A stretch of DNA of 64,000 nt from Paraburkholderia metrosideri (GCF_904848625.1 NZ_CAJHCP010000018.1:47204-111203), one strand, 5' to 3'. Counted from the stretch's first letter, positions 11,701-20,165 are shown. The notes: a model not told the origin generated them from the letters alone. Program-made: numbers and translations.

Positions 11701-11746
11701 TGCCCCGGAACCGGCTGTAAACCAGCCGGAAAATATTCGTAGTCAT
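2768..11746 (-). CDS. cdiA: CdiA: contact-dependent growth inhibition exoprotein (two-partner secretion)
   Basis: A 2,992-residue filamentous-haemagglutinin-type effector. It starts with an extended signal (FRLVYSRFRGMLVAVAE, ESPR type), then a hydrophobic segment ending VDAQ near residue 70, then the TPS secretion domain (INRPSGAGVSRNTYSQFDV, about residues 75-340). Long beta-helical repeats rich in N-A-G-T-L-N follow, with a Cys-containing middle segment near residues 1290-1410 and a second repeat block. The pretoxin region ends at NVELYN (about residue 2814), the Burkholderia-type NxxLYN border. The 179-residue tail after it (bases 2771-3307) is the toxin; it has a CPAGAQC pair and Gly-rich beta-like sequence and I cannot name its family. 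CdiB is expected nearby but is not in the window. Confidence 0.95.
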   Translation of the reverse strand: MTTNIFRLVYSRFRGMLVAVAETVAGTGNADSGETTHHSATGGISSFSMRHTAFAALVLFGAAPRLVDAQVVGEGAHAPPVIQTQNGIAQVNINRPSGAGVSRNTYSQFDVPQAGIILNNSSTLVQTQQAGMINGNANLQPGQSARIILNQVNSNSPSQLRGYIEVAGSKAEVVVANGSGIVVNGGGWINTTRGVLTTGMPILDASGNLSRFDVTGGNITIQGAGLNAGDVDQVDLLARAVQANAAIYAKNLNVVTGANSINHDTLDAAPIKGDGAPSAVSIDVSQLGGMYANRIVLVGTENGVGVSSAGVIAAQAGDLTLTTQGKLLLTGKTNASGNLSVAAGDVDNSGTTYAQQFVSVNTPGVLTNSGTLAAQQGLTVNAGSVASTGTLGAGINNDGSIAQTGDLSVSATGWLSATGRNAAGGNATLQGASVNLSGSTTSTTGNLALNASGGDLNLSGATTTAGGTVKATASGTLTNDAAALSSGGAQTITAGALSNRSGQIVSGDTLTANVAGGVSNQGGTIQAAGALNAHTGSLDNTAGHVVSLNADGLSLSTVGLLNNDADGTIGGNGSVTVQAGQIANAGSITAVQNLIATAVQTLSNGGTLAANGNVNASAGMALVNFGSISAGQEAMTSAATLDNSAGSISADQLALVAGNLVNHGGTITQTGTGATTIAVAGTLDNTNGSLQTNAANLTLGPATLVNDHGTIANSGNGTLLINTGTLSNNGGTVATNGALSIEGGAVSNRGGKLAGQSSAVLKLASLDNSAGGYVGAQNVTVTDAGALDNAGGTIQANDALAVSAQSIVNDGGTIANSGTSATTVSASGALTNSGNGLIGGNGDVSVNGGSVDNADGTVIAGGAASVQSGGTLGNRAGMIQGNGTVKASAQGVIDNTGGQIEANGAGAILAVAGASLDNTDGRIANIGNGATTVDAATVTNSNTGGVNGAGTIGGNGDVTVNAQVLSNTDGAQIVSGQDLALNVVQSVNNTGGSLSGANNLRLDQAGAAVMNQSGSIHANGALDLNVTTLDNTSGRIGNDTGSGGSVAITAGTLANQGGAIGSDQSLSLTTNQLTGDGRIIAGNDGAITLNGDYTLGAANLIQANHDLTFTTAGNFTNQGALGAVNALTLNATNVDNQAGADLNSASTTVNAANAITNEGRIEGDNVTTNSATLTNTATIIGNTVTLNGSQSIANTGAAAIMAAASQLNLYSSGDISNTGGANLFSLGDINVAADAARDANGLLANRSNSVTNDQSTVEAQGNNEIATQTLTNSRPAPTVETVTTDVSTVHQTKRSKYIACTPANGDGNAGCGDSVWSGPYKTPLTTTYAAPDVVSETSGPNATDRALVVSVNGGQQTIWYNTSTANPDGSVTVTYWDGYDPNINYDPATEYPVRSDSHNGYQRVEIARDTTTTIQQDQVTAQAQQAQLLAGGNLTLANVGTLNNKYSAIAAGGSIQIGSTTQDTALDPSASGSYGGTQVNNLGQTLYQYQRQDIASTYAWNENPTRDVGLVTEPSIVLSPVAIGGTGGTIVANNTVQISATDINNTNVAAANSATGATGGTLGANGAVGGMTGGGAQTVNLATGETQTINAPQSVAGPTGALKITLPTSGLYKYQAAPGASYLIVTDPRLTSYTNFISSDYMLKQLGLNPQSVEKRLGDGMYEEQMVRDQITQLTGRVYLQGYTNNLDEYTALMTSGVNVAQQFGLEPGIALTAAQMDALTSDIVWLVSQTVTLPDGTTQQVLAPVVYLAQTHANDLQPTGALIAADDVEIHATGSATNSGVIKGGTQTVVSATDILNRGGTVASSGANGTTVVSATNDVVNASGMISGNRVAVLAGNNIVNATLVDAVGVSSAAGDSKVSQTLLGAQGTIVSTGDMVIAAGNDLMVHGATIAAGGNAQITAGHDITVDAVQSTTSQSVTLNDQHHWEASGTTNQTSAISAGGGLAIQSGNDMTLRGAQVSAGGDLAAVAGGNLTATTVTDTVRYDNVATDSKTRQEVDHTYDEQTIGTSFTAAGNATLGALSTDAGNGNVTLTGSSLTAGVTNGVDNGAGTATIAASGNVTINEAREEHDSAVAVESKRGSFVHGSTTDTSQSTQANIGVASTVSGDTVQISAGKDLTVEGATVVGTNDVNLAAAGNVNITTSQDTQATSSYSKEHEFGIGSGGGIGISVGTKTQTDSTITSQVANTGSTIGSLNGNLNISAGNDLHVTGSDLIAAGNITGTGANVTIDAATDTAHADETHKVQQSGFTLALKAPVIDAVSNAVDQSRATGRSQDGRASALHGIAAASAAWDANLAAGGLVSDLASGTTPQMKVELSFGSSHSASTFTEDSTTQKGSTVTAGGTAAFVATGNGTPGSGNVTIAGSNVTANDVLLAATNQVNLVNTTDTDSTRSTNQSGSASIGISYGTNGWGVDASASKASGNGNSDAAMRNNTRVTAGNSATIISGGDTNIIGSNVGAGQITASVGGNLNIVSVQDTMTSDAHQQSAGGGFSASMGGVSGSVSAQNGNANASYAGVSEQAGLLAGDGGFKVSVVGNTDLKGGLIASDADASKNTLTTGTLTYSEIQNTSSYNAHSSGITVGGSMGDGGNNYATHGVTSGHNVGGALPVFANDSGNDSATTKSGVSAGTINVTDAANQTQDVAALNRDTLNTNGTVAQTPDVNALLDNQSDLMNAVTAAGEAVATRIGQYADGKQKEAQDNQQIALAAGDTALAAQYGQEAADWDEGGTNRTALHIAGGALIGGLGGGVFGTALQGAAGAGLSAAMAKQLEDIYKGVGSATGSELLGNIAANVVAGVGGALVGGGVGASTASNVELYNQSAHRKPKDLVSQVCPAGAQCSDATLNAAIQAQGTNADAAAGTLQPNYATLNFGVLSGTAGGAINLYDGTKYLAFGVAQGNPASTNWSLGASATVGWIFGANNAASTNNFMNGDGNQAFISIPTPLPFNIVGAVTHGYGGATAVEVGVGTAGDKISYGVIPWSHSMPVGKSAQ

Positions 11747-11764
11747 TTCTTCTTTTAGTCGCGC

Positions 11765-11830
11765 GTTATCAAAACCGTGACAAACGGTAAGTCAATCGCG
11801 CCAAAACGGTTGTCAATAATTGTCAAGACC
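11765..11830 (-). promoter_or_regulatory. Possible cdiA promoter with TTGACAA direct repeat
   Basis: On the minus strand a TTGACT box (11790-11795) and a TTGATA box (11767-11772) are 17 bases apart and sit just upstream of cdiA. Further upstream, TTGACAA occurs twice in a row with a three-base gap (11810-11826), which may be a regulator site or a second -35. The rest of 11747-12225 shows no convincing gene; a 60-codon frame at 12047-12229 is doubtful. Confidence 0.35.
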
Positions 11831-12225
11831 GGTGCGAATTCACCACGCTTTGCACATTCAGGATGAGTCCTATTGCACGAGATCAATTACTTCGGATTGC
11901 ATGCGATATGCGCGGTCACGACCTTCGCGCGGGCTACACGACGGCGCGAACCTTGCTGAGCGCTAGCCGTTCGTTAATGACGCTCGACTAACGATTCGCT
12001 CAAACCGGGTCGACCGATTACATCGGCAGTAGCGGATACGCCCGGCTCAAGCGACGGGCGAAAAATTGGCTCGTTGGATATCTTCAAACGTGCGGGTCCA
12101 ATGGACCCATTGAGTCCGGCATCTCGATACGCCGCTTTGGGACTGATGCGATGAATTGCGCGTGACGCGAACGGTCACGCGCGTGCCTGCTTTTTCGTAT
12201 GCGAACTCTGGTGTGTAACGCGACT

Positions 12226-12462
12226 TCAAGCCGCCAGCGGATGCGCGTCCGCGTTCTGAACCGCCATATCGATCACACCTTCTCGCGCGTGCTGCAAAGC
12301 TTCAATCAATATCGCGTAATCGCCGATATGATTCGCGAGCAACAGAATCAATTGCGCATTCGCCGACTGACTCTGCGCATCGTCGAGATCGCGATGCATG
12401 TCGATCAGCGCCTCGTAGAAATCATCAGGTCGGGTGAGATTCGGTTGAGTATTGAGTGCCAT
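12226..12462 (-). CDS. DUF2783 family protein
   Basis: A 78-residue acidic helical protein beginning MALNTQPNLTRPDDFYEALIDMH, with a good ribosome site (GGAGAC) before ATG 12462. Proteins of this small family are typically found beside FAD-dependent aromatic monooxygenases, which is the case here: it starts 59 bases after the monooxygenase on the same strand. Its biochemical role is not established; it may assist or stabilise the oxygenase. The last gene of the minus-strand catabolic set. Confidence 0.75.
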   Translation of the reverse strand: MALNTQPNLTRPDDFYEALIDMHRDLDDAQSQSANAQLILLLANHIGDYAILIEALQHAREGVIDMAVQNADAHPLAA

Positions 12463-12521
12463 ATATTTGTCTCCTGCTGTTTCCGCTATTGCGCGATGCC
12501 TGTGTGTGTGCGGCTCTTGTT

Positions 12522-14219
12522 TCAGGCCGTTCCTTCAACACACAATGCACGCTTCAGCGCATGCGCGACGGCACTTGCATCGAGTTGCCGCCAACGTGCG
12601 CAAACATGCTGATCCGGCCGGATCAGATAGAACGTGCCGGGTTTTGCGTCGTAACGTGCGTTTGCGAGACCTTCGCTGTCTTGAACCACTCGCTCGCCCG
12701 ACAATGCCGCGTCTCGCGTCACCACGACGAGCTTCAACGGAATGGGTCCGGTGCGCAACGCATCCAGTGCGGTCCGGGTAGCCTGATCGACACCCTGCTC
12801 ATCACAGAACAGCACACCGGTGAATTGCTGACCGAGTTGCTGCAACAGCCACGCCGGTTTCCCCTCCACCTGCACGGGTGCATCGACACACGATGCGCCC
12901 GGCACCATCGAGCCTTCGAAACGGTCCTGGTCCACCGTATTCAGCGGCGAATTACGCAACACTGCGGGCACGGATAAACGTCCGCTATTCGCCAGTTGAC
13001 GCGCGAACGGATGATGCCGGGAAAGCTTCAGCACAGCGTCGCGGAAAACCCGGCTCACGGGGCTCTTCGGTGTGATGAAATCGGTTGAGCGCGTGGAGTT
13101 GCGGATGTTTTCGTCGGCGGCAAATTCACGCTCGCTGGCATACGTATCGAGCAATGCGTCGGATGCTTTTCCTTCGAGCACCAGCGCCAGTTTCCACGCC
13201 AGGTTCTCCGCATCCTGCACGCCGCTGTTCGCACCGCGTGCGCCGAACGGCGACACGCCATGGGCGGAATCGCCCGCGAACAACACGTTGCCATGCCGGA
13301 AGCGCTCCATCCGCAAACACGAAAACGTATAGACGCTGACCCATTCCAGTTCGAACTTTGCGTCGGCGCCGAGCAATGCACGCACACGCGGAATCACACG
13401 CTCCGGCGTTTTCTCCAGCACGGGATCGGCATCCCATCCCAACTGAAAATCGATCCGCCACACGTTATCCGGCTGCCGATGCAGCAGCACCGATTGATTC
13501 GGATGAAACGGCGGATCGAACCAGAACCAGCGCTCGGTCGGGAAATCAGCTTCCATTTTTACGTCGGCAATCAGGAAGCGATCTTTGAACGTCACGCCTT
13601 TACTATCGAGTCCCATCAGTCGACGCATCGGGCTGCGCGAGCCGTCAGCGGCAACGACATAACGACCGCGCAACGGATACTTGCCGTCCGGCGTTTCCAC
13701 CGTCAGCGTCACGCTGGCATCGCACGAGCCCGGTGTGCCGCTCAGCTGCACGCCAACTACTTTGCTTTTCCAGCGAATCTCCAGATTCGGCATTTCTTGC
13801 GCGCGTTCGAGCAGAAAACCCTCGACGTAGTACTGCTGCAGATTGATGAAGGCAGGCCGGTTGTGACCCGCCTCCGGTTGCAGATTGAACGTGTACACCA
13901 GTTCATTTTTCAGGAACACCTTGCCGACATTCCAGCTAATGCCCTTATCCACCATTCGCTGACCGCAGCCCAAACGGTCGAAGATATCGAGCGAGCGCTT
14001 TGAAAAGCAGATTGCCCGCGAGCCGGTGGACAACGAACAATCGTCGTCGACCAGCACGACCGGCACGCCCTGCTGTGCGAGATCGATCGCGGTGGCGAGG
14101 CCCACTGGCCCCGCACCGACCACGATCACGGGATAGGCCGCCTGCTCGTCACCGCGCTGCTCGCTCTGCTCACGGCAAGGCTGGTATTCGAACGACAGCG
14201 CCTGGTAGTTGATGCTCAT
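12522..14219 (-). CDS. FAD-dependent aromatic-ring monooxygenase (PheA/TfdB, MhpA-like)
   Basis: A 565-residue flavoprotein from ATG 14219, which follows GGAGACAAAG; the longer open frame upstream overlaps the neighbour and is not needed. The Rossmann motif GAGPVGLATA is near residue 33, the DG motif is in VVAADGSRSPMRR, and the second FAD motif is AGDSAHGVSPFGARGANSG. Length and motif order fit class A hydroxylases that add one oxygen to phenolic or hydroxy-aromatic substrates using NAD(P)H. The C-terminal thioredoxin-like domain is present. The neighbours (MBL-fold protein, DUF2783, divergent IclR genes) point to inducible aromatic catabolism; the substrate cannot be read from the sequence. 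Confidence 0.88.
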   Translation of the reverse strand: MSINYQALSFEYQPCREQSEQRGDEQAAYPVIVVGAGPVGLATAIDLAQQGVPVVLVDDDCSLSTGSRAICFSKRSLDIFDRLGCGQRMVDKGISWNVGKVFLKNELVYTFNLQPEAGHNRPAFINLQQYYVEGFLLERAQEMPNLEIRWKSKVVGVQLSGTPGSCDASVTLTVETPDGKYPLRGRYVVAADGSRSPMRRLMGLDSKGVTFKDRFLIADVKMEADFPTERWFWFDPPFHPNQSVLLHRQPDNVWRIDFQLGWDADPVLEKTPERVIPRVRALLGADAKFELEWVSVYTFSCLRMERFRHGNVLFAGDSAHGVSPFGARGANSGVQDAENLAWKLALVLEGKASDALLDTYASEREFAADENIRNSTRSTDFITPKSPVSRVFRDAVLKLSRHHPFARQLANSGRLSVPAVLRNSPLNTVDQDRFEGSMVPGASCVDAPVQVEGKPAWLLQQLGQQFTGVLFCDEQGVDQATRTALDALRTGPIPLKLVVVTRDAALSGERVVQDSEGLANARYDAKPGTFYLIRPDQHVCARWRQLDASAVAHALKRALCVEGTA

Positions 14220-14265
14220 CTTTGTCTCCGTCCGTCTCTGCTCTGCTTTGCGCTTGTTATTTCTG

Positions 14266-15225
14266 TCAGCCTTGCAGCGCGTCCCACATTTCCTTGTCGC
14301 GTTGCGCGGTCCAGATGCGCGGATGCGTGATGCCGGCGGCTTCGTCGAAAGCACGCGATACGTCGAACGGCAGACAATGCTCGTAGATGAAGACATGGCC
14401 GAACTTCGGGTCCATCGCCTTGCGCGTATGCGCCATCGCGGCCTTCAGATCGAGTTTGTCGTTGAATGCTTCGCGTCCCGCCTGCAGCAGTGTCGTCACG
14501 AAGTCTTTGGTGTAGTCGAGGCCCTTGTTCACGTCAGCCGGTGTCAGCAACGCGGGACCACGGCCCGGCACGAGCTTGTCGGCATTCAGCGCGCGCAGCG
14601 CTTCCAGCGTGGCCGGCCACTGTTCGAGTTGCGCGTCGCCGCAATAACAGGCCGCGTCGTATTCGACGAGGTCGCCGGAAAACAGCACCTTCTGCGACGG
14701 CAACCACACGACCGTGTCGCCCTTCGTATGACCCGCGCCGAGATGCGCGATACGCACTTCGAGCTTGCCGAGGAACAGCGTCATTTCCTTTTCGAACACG
14801 AGAGTCGGCCACGTCAGGCCCGGCACTGTCTCGACGCCGGCAAAAAGACGCGGGAAACGTTCGATTTCCGACTTCATATCCGCTTCGCCGCGCTCGACGA
14901 TCATCTCGTACGTGCCACGGCTCGCGATCACTTCCTGCGCGCCCTCTTCGAAATAGGCGGAGGCACCGAGCACGCGCACCGCGTGATAGTGCGACAGCAC
15001 GACATATTTGATCGGCTTGTCGGTGACGCTGCGAATCTTCGCGATGAGGTCCTGCGCCATGGCAGGCGTTGCGGTGGTGTCGACGATCAGCACGCCGTCG
15101 TCGCCGATGATCACGCCCGAGTTCGGATCGCCCTCGGCGGTGTACGCGTACGCGTTCTCGGACAACTGGGTCCACGTGACTTTCTTGACTTCCAGGTCGG
15201 CCTGGGATGCGAATGCCTTTGCCAT
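14266..15225 (-). CDS. MBL-fold metallo-hydrolase-like protein with altered metal motif
   Basis: A 319-residue protein from ATG 15225, preceded by GGAGACAAGC. The fold signatures are present (GVIIGDDGVLIVDTTA, HLGAGHTKGDTVVW, LFSGDLVEYDA). The usual HxHxDH motif reads HYHAVR, so the metal-binding Asp and third His are replaced. It may bind one metal or use other ligands, or hydrolyse a different ester or lactone. It is the first gene of the minus-strand set, 46 bases ahead of the FAD monooxygenase, so it probably acts in the same aromatic pathway, perhaps opening a ring product. Substrate unknown. Confidence 0.82.
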   Translation of the reverse strand: MAKAFASQADLEVKKVTWTQLSENAYAYTAEGDPNSGVIIGDDGVLIVDTTATPAMAQDLIAKIRSVTDKPIKYVVLSHYHAVRVLGASAYFEEGAQEVIASRGTYEMIVERGEADMKSEIERFPRLFAGVETVPGLTWPTLVFEKEMTLFLGKLEVRIAHLGAGHTKGDTVVWLPSQKVLFSGDLVEYDAACYCGDAQLEQWPATLEALRALNADKLVPGRGPALLTPADVNKGLDYTKDFVTTLLQAGREAFNDKLDLKAAMAHTRKAMDPKFGHVFIYEHCLPFDVSRAFDEAAGITHPRIWTAQRDKEMWDALQG

Positions 15226-15387
15226 GCTTGTCTCCGTCAAAAGTTGGACGTGAGGCGAGACGGCCGGCGGCGCACCGGCTGGTGCGGGCTGACGGTATGG
15301 GAGGACTTGTCTCGCCCCGTTTTACTCTGTAGTTGCGCCGGTGTGTCGGGGTGAATGCATGTTAGGGTTGGGTGAGTTTATTTGTCA

Positions 15388-15407
15388 ATAGCGAAATGTA
15401 TCGCTAT
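15388..15407. promoter_or_regulatory. Palindrome in the divergent promoter, likely IclR operator
   Basis: ATAGCGA-N6-TCGCTAT is a perfect 20-base palindrome between the MBL-fold gene (minus) and the first IclR gene (plus). A second palindrome, CTTCGCGAAG, lies at 15415-15424. IclR-family proteins bind such inverted repeats between divergent catabolic and regulator genes. Which of the two IclR proteins binds is not known. Confidence 0.55.
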
Positions 15408-15492
15408 ACACAAACTTCGCGAAGCCCAAGATGGGTGCGGAACTGCGAGGGCATTCGGTTAACATGGACCCTTTTTACGGACGAGCGCAGGC

Positions 15493-16365
15493 GTGAGCAA
15501 GGCAGCGAAATCGGCGACGGGCAAAGGCGCGGACGGCAGCGCGGATGGCAGCACGGCAAAGGACGGCGGCAAGACGCAGCGCGGCATTCAAAGCGTTGAA
15601 GTGGGCGGCCGGGTCTTGCTGGCGCTCGCGCAGGCGCGCGCGCCACTGGCTTTGTCCGATCTCGCCAACGCCGCGCAAATCGCGCCGGGGCAAGCGCATG
15701 CGTATCTGGTGAGCCTGAGTCGACTGGGTCTCATCAAGCGCGATGAACTGACGGGCCGTTATGAACCTGGGCCGCTGTCGTTACGGCTCGGCTTGCAGCA
15801 CCTAGAGAACCAGCCCGCATTTCGGGCCGCCGTGCCGCGCGTGGCGGCACTCGCGGAAGCCATTGGCTTTAGTGTCGCGATCTGTATTGCCGGGCCGCAG
15901 GGACCGACCATCGTTCGTTATGAACACGCGGGGTTTCCGTTGCACGTCAACCTGCATGTGGGCACGTTGATGTCGTTACCGGCCACATCGACGGGACGGG
16001 TGTTTTGCGCTTATTTGCCCGCTGACGTGTTGGCCCGGATGTGGGCGAATCAATCCGGCGCGCCGGCAAGTAGCGCGATGACGTTGCCCGATCACGGCGC
16101 TGCATTTCAGGCGACGTTGAATGCGATTCGCGAACGCCGTCTGGAGTCCAGCGTCGATGCGCCGAGTCCGGGCATCAGCAGCTTGAGCGCACCGGTGCTG
16201 GATAGCAGCGGCCGTTTGCTGCTCGCATTAACGGTGATCGGCTCGACCGGCGCGATCGACGTCAGCGCCGGTAGCCCGACCGCCCGCGCACTGCTTGCCA
16301 CCGCTCATGACATCGGCGCCGAACTGGCTGCCAGGCCCTCCCTGTTAGCGTCTTCTGCATCGTGA
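15493..16365 (+). CDS. IclR-family transcriptional regulator
   Basis: A 290-residue regulator with a GTG start at 15493. A polar Lys/Gly-rich N-terminus of about 30 residues is followed by the winged helix-turn-helix (IQSVEVGGRVLLALAQAR, LALSDLANAAQIAPGQAHAYL) and the effector domain (PTIVRYEHAG, LMSLPATSTGRVFCAYL, SSLSAPVLDSSGRLLLALTVIG). It is divergent from the MBL/monooxygenase set and likely controls it in response to an aromatic acid. The stop overlaps the start of the next IclR gene by four bases (GTGA). Confidence 0.9.
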   Translation: MSKAAKSATGKGADGSADGSTAKDGGKTQRGIQSVEVGGRVLLALAQARAPLALSDLANAAQIAPGQAHAYLVSLSRLGLIKRDELTGRYEPGPLSLRLGLQHLENQPAFRAAVPRVAALAEAIGFSVAICIAGPQGPTIVRYEHAGFPLHVNLHVGTLMSLPATSTGRVFCAYLPADVLARMWANQSGAPASSAMTLPDHGAAFQATLNAIRERRLESSVDAPSPGISSLSAPVLDSSGRLLLALTVIGSTGAIDVSAGSPTARALLATAHDIGAELAARPSLLASSAS

Positions 16366-17255
16366 CTGATTCCCCCGACCTCGCCTCGCCTTCCGCCGAT
16401 GCGAAACCGCAGCGCGGCATCCAAGCGCTCGACAACACCGGCGAGTTGCTGGGCGCACTGGTTGCCGCAGCGCGGCCCTTGAGCCTCCGCGATCTCGCTG
16501 CCGCTGCCGGCATGCCGCCGGCGAAGGCGTTTCCGCACCTGGTGAGTCTGCTGAAAATCGGCCTGCTCGATCGCGATGCGTCCGGCTGTTTCGCCGCCGG
16601 CCCACTCGCGCTGGAGTTGGGTCTGATCGGCTTGCAACGTCTTTCGCCGACGCGCGAAGCGGAGCCTGAGGTGATCGAACTGGCGGCATCGACGGGAATG
16701 AGTGTCGCAATGGCAGTGCTTGGACCGCTCGGGCCAACCGTGGTGCGTCTGGAGGAATCGGCTCGGCCGCTGCATGTGAGCCTGCGGGTCGGTACGGTGA
16801 TGTCGCTGGTGAACACCGCGATTGGCCGCGTGTTTTCCGCTTATGTCGCGGACGATGTGCGCGCGGGTCTGCTCACGCAGGATCATTTGCGGTTGGCGGG
16901 TGCGGACGCAGCAGATGTGTTTGCAATGAAAACAGCGGTCTCCAAACCGGGCGCTGATGAAACAGTGCGCACGTTCGCGCCACTGACTCCGGCGTACGCG
17001 CAACGTCTCGCGCAAATCCGCGCAGACGGCATCGACACAGCGTTGAGCCACCCCGTGCCTGGCATCAGCACATTGGCCGCGCCCGTGCTCGACCATACCG
17101 GCAGCATTTGCCTCGTGCTCGCGTTGATGGGACCCAGCGGTAGTTTCGACAGCGAAATGGCGGGGGGACCCGCGCAGACCTTGCGTGCAGCCACGTCGAG
17201 GCTGTCGCGCAGATTTGGCTGGATCGCCGCGACCGGCGCAGAGATAAACGCCTAA
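16362..17255 (+). CDS. Second IclR-family transcriptional regulator
   Basis: A 297-residue paralogue of the preceding gene, starting at GTG 16362 inside its stop codon, so the two are translationally coupled. It has the helix-turn-helix (LSLRDLAAAAGMPPAKAFPHL) and effector-domain motifs (PTVVRLEESARPLHVSLRVG, ISTLAAPVLDHTGSICLVLALMG). Tandem IclR proteins could form mixed dimers or tetramers on the shared operator, which is an inference. The 3' end overlaps by four bases, tail to tail, with the RpiR gene. Confidence 0.9.
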   Translation: MTDSPDLASPSADAKPQRGIQALDNTGELLGALVAAARPLSLRDLAAAAGMPPAKAFPHLVSLLKIGLLDRDASGCFAAGPLALELGLIGLQRLSPTREAEPEVIELAASTGMSVAMAVLGPLGPTVVRLEESARPLHVSLRVGTVMSLVNTAIGRVFSAYVADDVRAGLLTQDHLRLAGADAADVFAMKTAVSKPGADETVRTFAPLTPAYAQRLAQIRADGIDTALSHPVPGISTLAAPVLDHTGSICLVLALMGPSGSFDSEMAGGPAQTLRAATSRLSRRFGWIAATGAEINA

Positions 17256-18115
17256 TTGCCGGTCGCTTCCGGCTCATGCGATGCCAACCGCGCCTTCGCA
17301 TGCCGCATCTTCTCAAGCGTCTTCGGGCCGGCCTTAAGCGCGACGCCAATCGCCAGCGCATCCATGATGCAAAGATGCACCAGCCGCGATACGCCTGGCG
17401 TATTGGGATCGATAGGACTTGGCACGCGCAGCAGTAAAGGAATATCGACCAGCCATGCAAGCCGCGAGCCGACATTGGTCAATGCAATCGTCGTCGCGCC
17501 ACGTTCTTTCGCGATCTGAATGCTCTCATTCACTTCGACGCTGCGTCCCGAATGCGAAATCGCGAACGCGACATCGCCCGGTTCCATCAGACCGGCATAA
17601 AGCCGTTGCAAATGACCGTCGGTAAAAGCCGTCGATGCGATATCGAGCCGTAAAAACCGCAGCGCCGCGTCCTGCGCGACCAGTCCCGAACCCGACCCCA
17701 CGCCAAAGAAAAACACCCGCCCTGCGCTCGATAAAGCCGCAATCGCACTCTCCACGACGGTCGGATCGAGCGCGCCACGCGCGTGCGTAATGCCGTCGAT
17801 TGCCGCCTCGCCGACCTTGTCCATCAAGGTCTGCACATCGTCGTCACGCGCGACCGCCGTCGACGCATACGGCACACCGCCCGCCACACTCTGAGCCAAC
17901 AGCATCTTGAAGTCACGCAGACCATGCGCGCCGATCGCGCGGCAAAACCGCGTGACGGATGGCTCGGACACCTCCGCGCGTTGCGCGAGCTCGGTGATGC
18001 TCGCGCGCATCGCGAAATCGACGTCGCTCAGCACCATCTCGGCGACCTTGCGCTCGGCGGGCCGCAAGCTGACCAGTGCGCTGCGGATGTGGGGAATCAA
18101 GTTCGGTGCGGACAC
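17252..18115 (-). CDS. MurR/RpiR-family regulator with SIS domain
   Basis: A 287-residue regulator. The N-terminal helix-turn-helix is SITELAQRAEVSEPSVTRFCRA, and the C-terminal SIS sugar-phosphate-binding domain shows GVGSGSGLVAQDA and AISHSGRSVEVNES. Such proteins sense a phosphorylated sugar or pathway intermediate. It is the third gene of a minus-strand group (dehydrogenase, ABC ATPase, regulator) that faces the binding-protein/permease operon, so it most likely controls uptake and use of the transported sugar or polyol. TGTA-N7-TACA-like sites lie in the divergent promoter. Confidence 0.9.
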   Translation of the reverse strand: MSAPNLIPHIRSALVSLRPAERKVAEMVLSDVDFAMRASITELAQRAEVSEPSVTRFCRAIGAHGLRDFKMLLAQSVAGGVPYASTAVARDDDVQTLMDKVGEAAIDGITHARGALDPTVVESAIAALSSAGRVFFFGVGSGSGLVAQDAALRFLRLDIASTAFTDGHLQRLYAGLMEPGDVAFAISHSGRSVEVNESIQIAKERGATTIALTNVGSRLAWLVDIPLLLRVPSPIDPNTPGVSRLVHLCIMDALAIGVALKAGPKTLEKMRHAKARLASHEPEATGN

Positions 18116-18220
18116 CCGGTGTTCCTTAAGGGTTAAATGAATCCGCGTCGCTCGCCGCCTCTGTCGGTGCGATCGCGCATCACCTGTGCGCGCATCGTGC
18201 GTCGATCGGCAACACGCGGT

Positions 18221-19303
<1,083 letters not shown>

Positions 19304-19391
19304 GCTGTCCTCATCGTCTTGCTGCGTTGGGTCGTTCGTCTAGCCGTTCGTGTATCGGGCGAATCTGCGTGATACGGTTCAAAAGCGCGGT

Positions 19392-20165
19392 TCAAAGCGA
19401 TTCGAGCGTCAACTCTTCCGCCATCAACCGGTTGCCGGCCATCAAGCCGCCGTCCACCGGTAACGTGACGCCGGTAATCACGCGAGCCATCGGCGAGGCG
19501 AGAAACAGCACGGCGTCGGCAATGTCGTCGGGCGTGGCGAAATCGCGCAACGGGTACCACTTTTTCAGATCCTCGAAGACCTGCGGGTTTCTGTCGACAC
19601 GCGCCTGCCACGCCTGCGTCTTCACCGTGCCCGGACACACGATGTTCGCGCGGATACCGTAGCGTCCCAGCTCGATGGCGAGCGCCTTCGTATAACTGAT
19701 CAGCCCGGCTTTCGCCGCGCTATAGGCGGGATGACCGAGCGCAGCGAGACCATTGACCGAGCCGATCAACACGAGCGCACCCCGTTGCCGTTCGATCATC
19801 GACGCCCGCACCGCTTCCACCGTGTGATACGTGCCGTTCAGATTCAGATGAACATCGCGCTGCCAGCTGGCGGCATCGGTTGTCGCAAGCGTCAGCCCCT
19901 GCGCCGCGCCTGCATTCGCGACCAGCACGTCCACCGGACCACGCAGCGCGACCGCTTTGGCGACCGCCTGCTGTACCGCGGCGGCATCGCCGAGATCGGC
20001 GACCACTGGCGTGACGTGCGCGTCGCCTAGTTGCACAGTCAACGCATCCAGCGCGGCTTCGTCGACGTCGAGCGCCAGCACCGTGTCGCCCTGCTCCACG
20101 AAGCGCTTGCACAACACGCTGCCAATTCCACCGCAAGCGCCCGTTACCAACACCACACGATTCAT
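19392..20165 (-). CDS. Short-chain dehydrogenase/reductase
   Basis: A 257-residue SDR from ATG 20165 with ribosome site GAGGCGGA. It has the cofactor motif TGACGGIG, the NAG motif (LVANAGAAQG), the catalytic Ser region (LIGSVNGLAALGHP), YSAAK, and the C-terminal PVDGGLMAGN. An Asp at the end of beta-2 (LALDVDEA) favours NAD over NADP. It heads the minus-strand group opposite the sugar ABC operon, so it is likely the polyol or sugar dehydrogenase acting on the imported substrate. Substrate unassigned. Confidence 0.88.
   Translation of the reverse strand: MNRVVLVTGACGGIGSVLCKRFVEQGDTVLALDVDEAALDALTVQLGDAHVTPVVADLGDAAAVQQAVAKAVALRGPVDVLVANAGAAQGLTLATTDAASWQRDVHLNLNGTYHTVEAVRASMIERQRGALVLIGSVNGLAALGHPAYSAAKAGLISYTKALAIELGRYGIRANIVCPGTVKTQAWQARVDRNPQVFEDLKKWYPLRDFATPDDIADAVLFLASPMARVITGVTLPVDGGLMAGNRLMAEELTLESL

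Noticed and set aside
12047..12229. 60-codon minus frame overlapping the DUF2783 stop
   Set aside because: No domain and doubtful composition; the coupling by ATGA alone is not enough.
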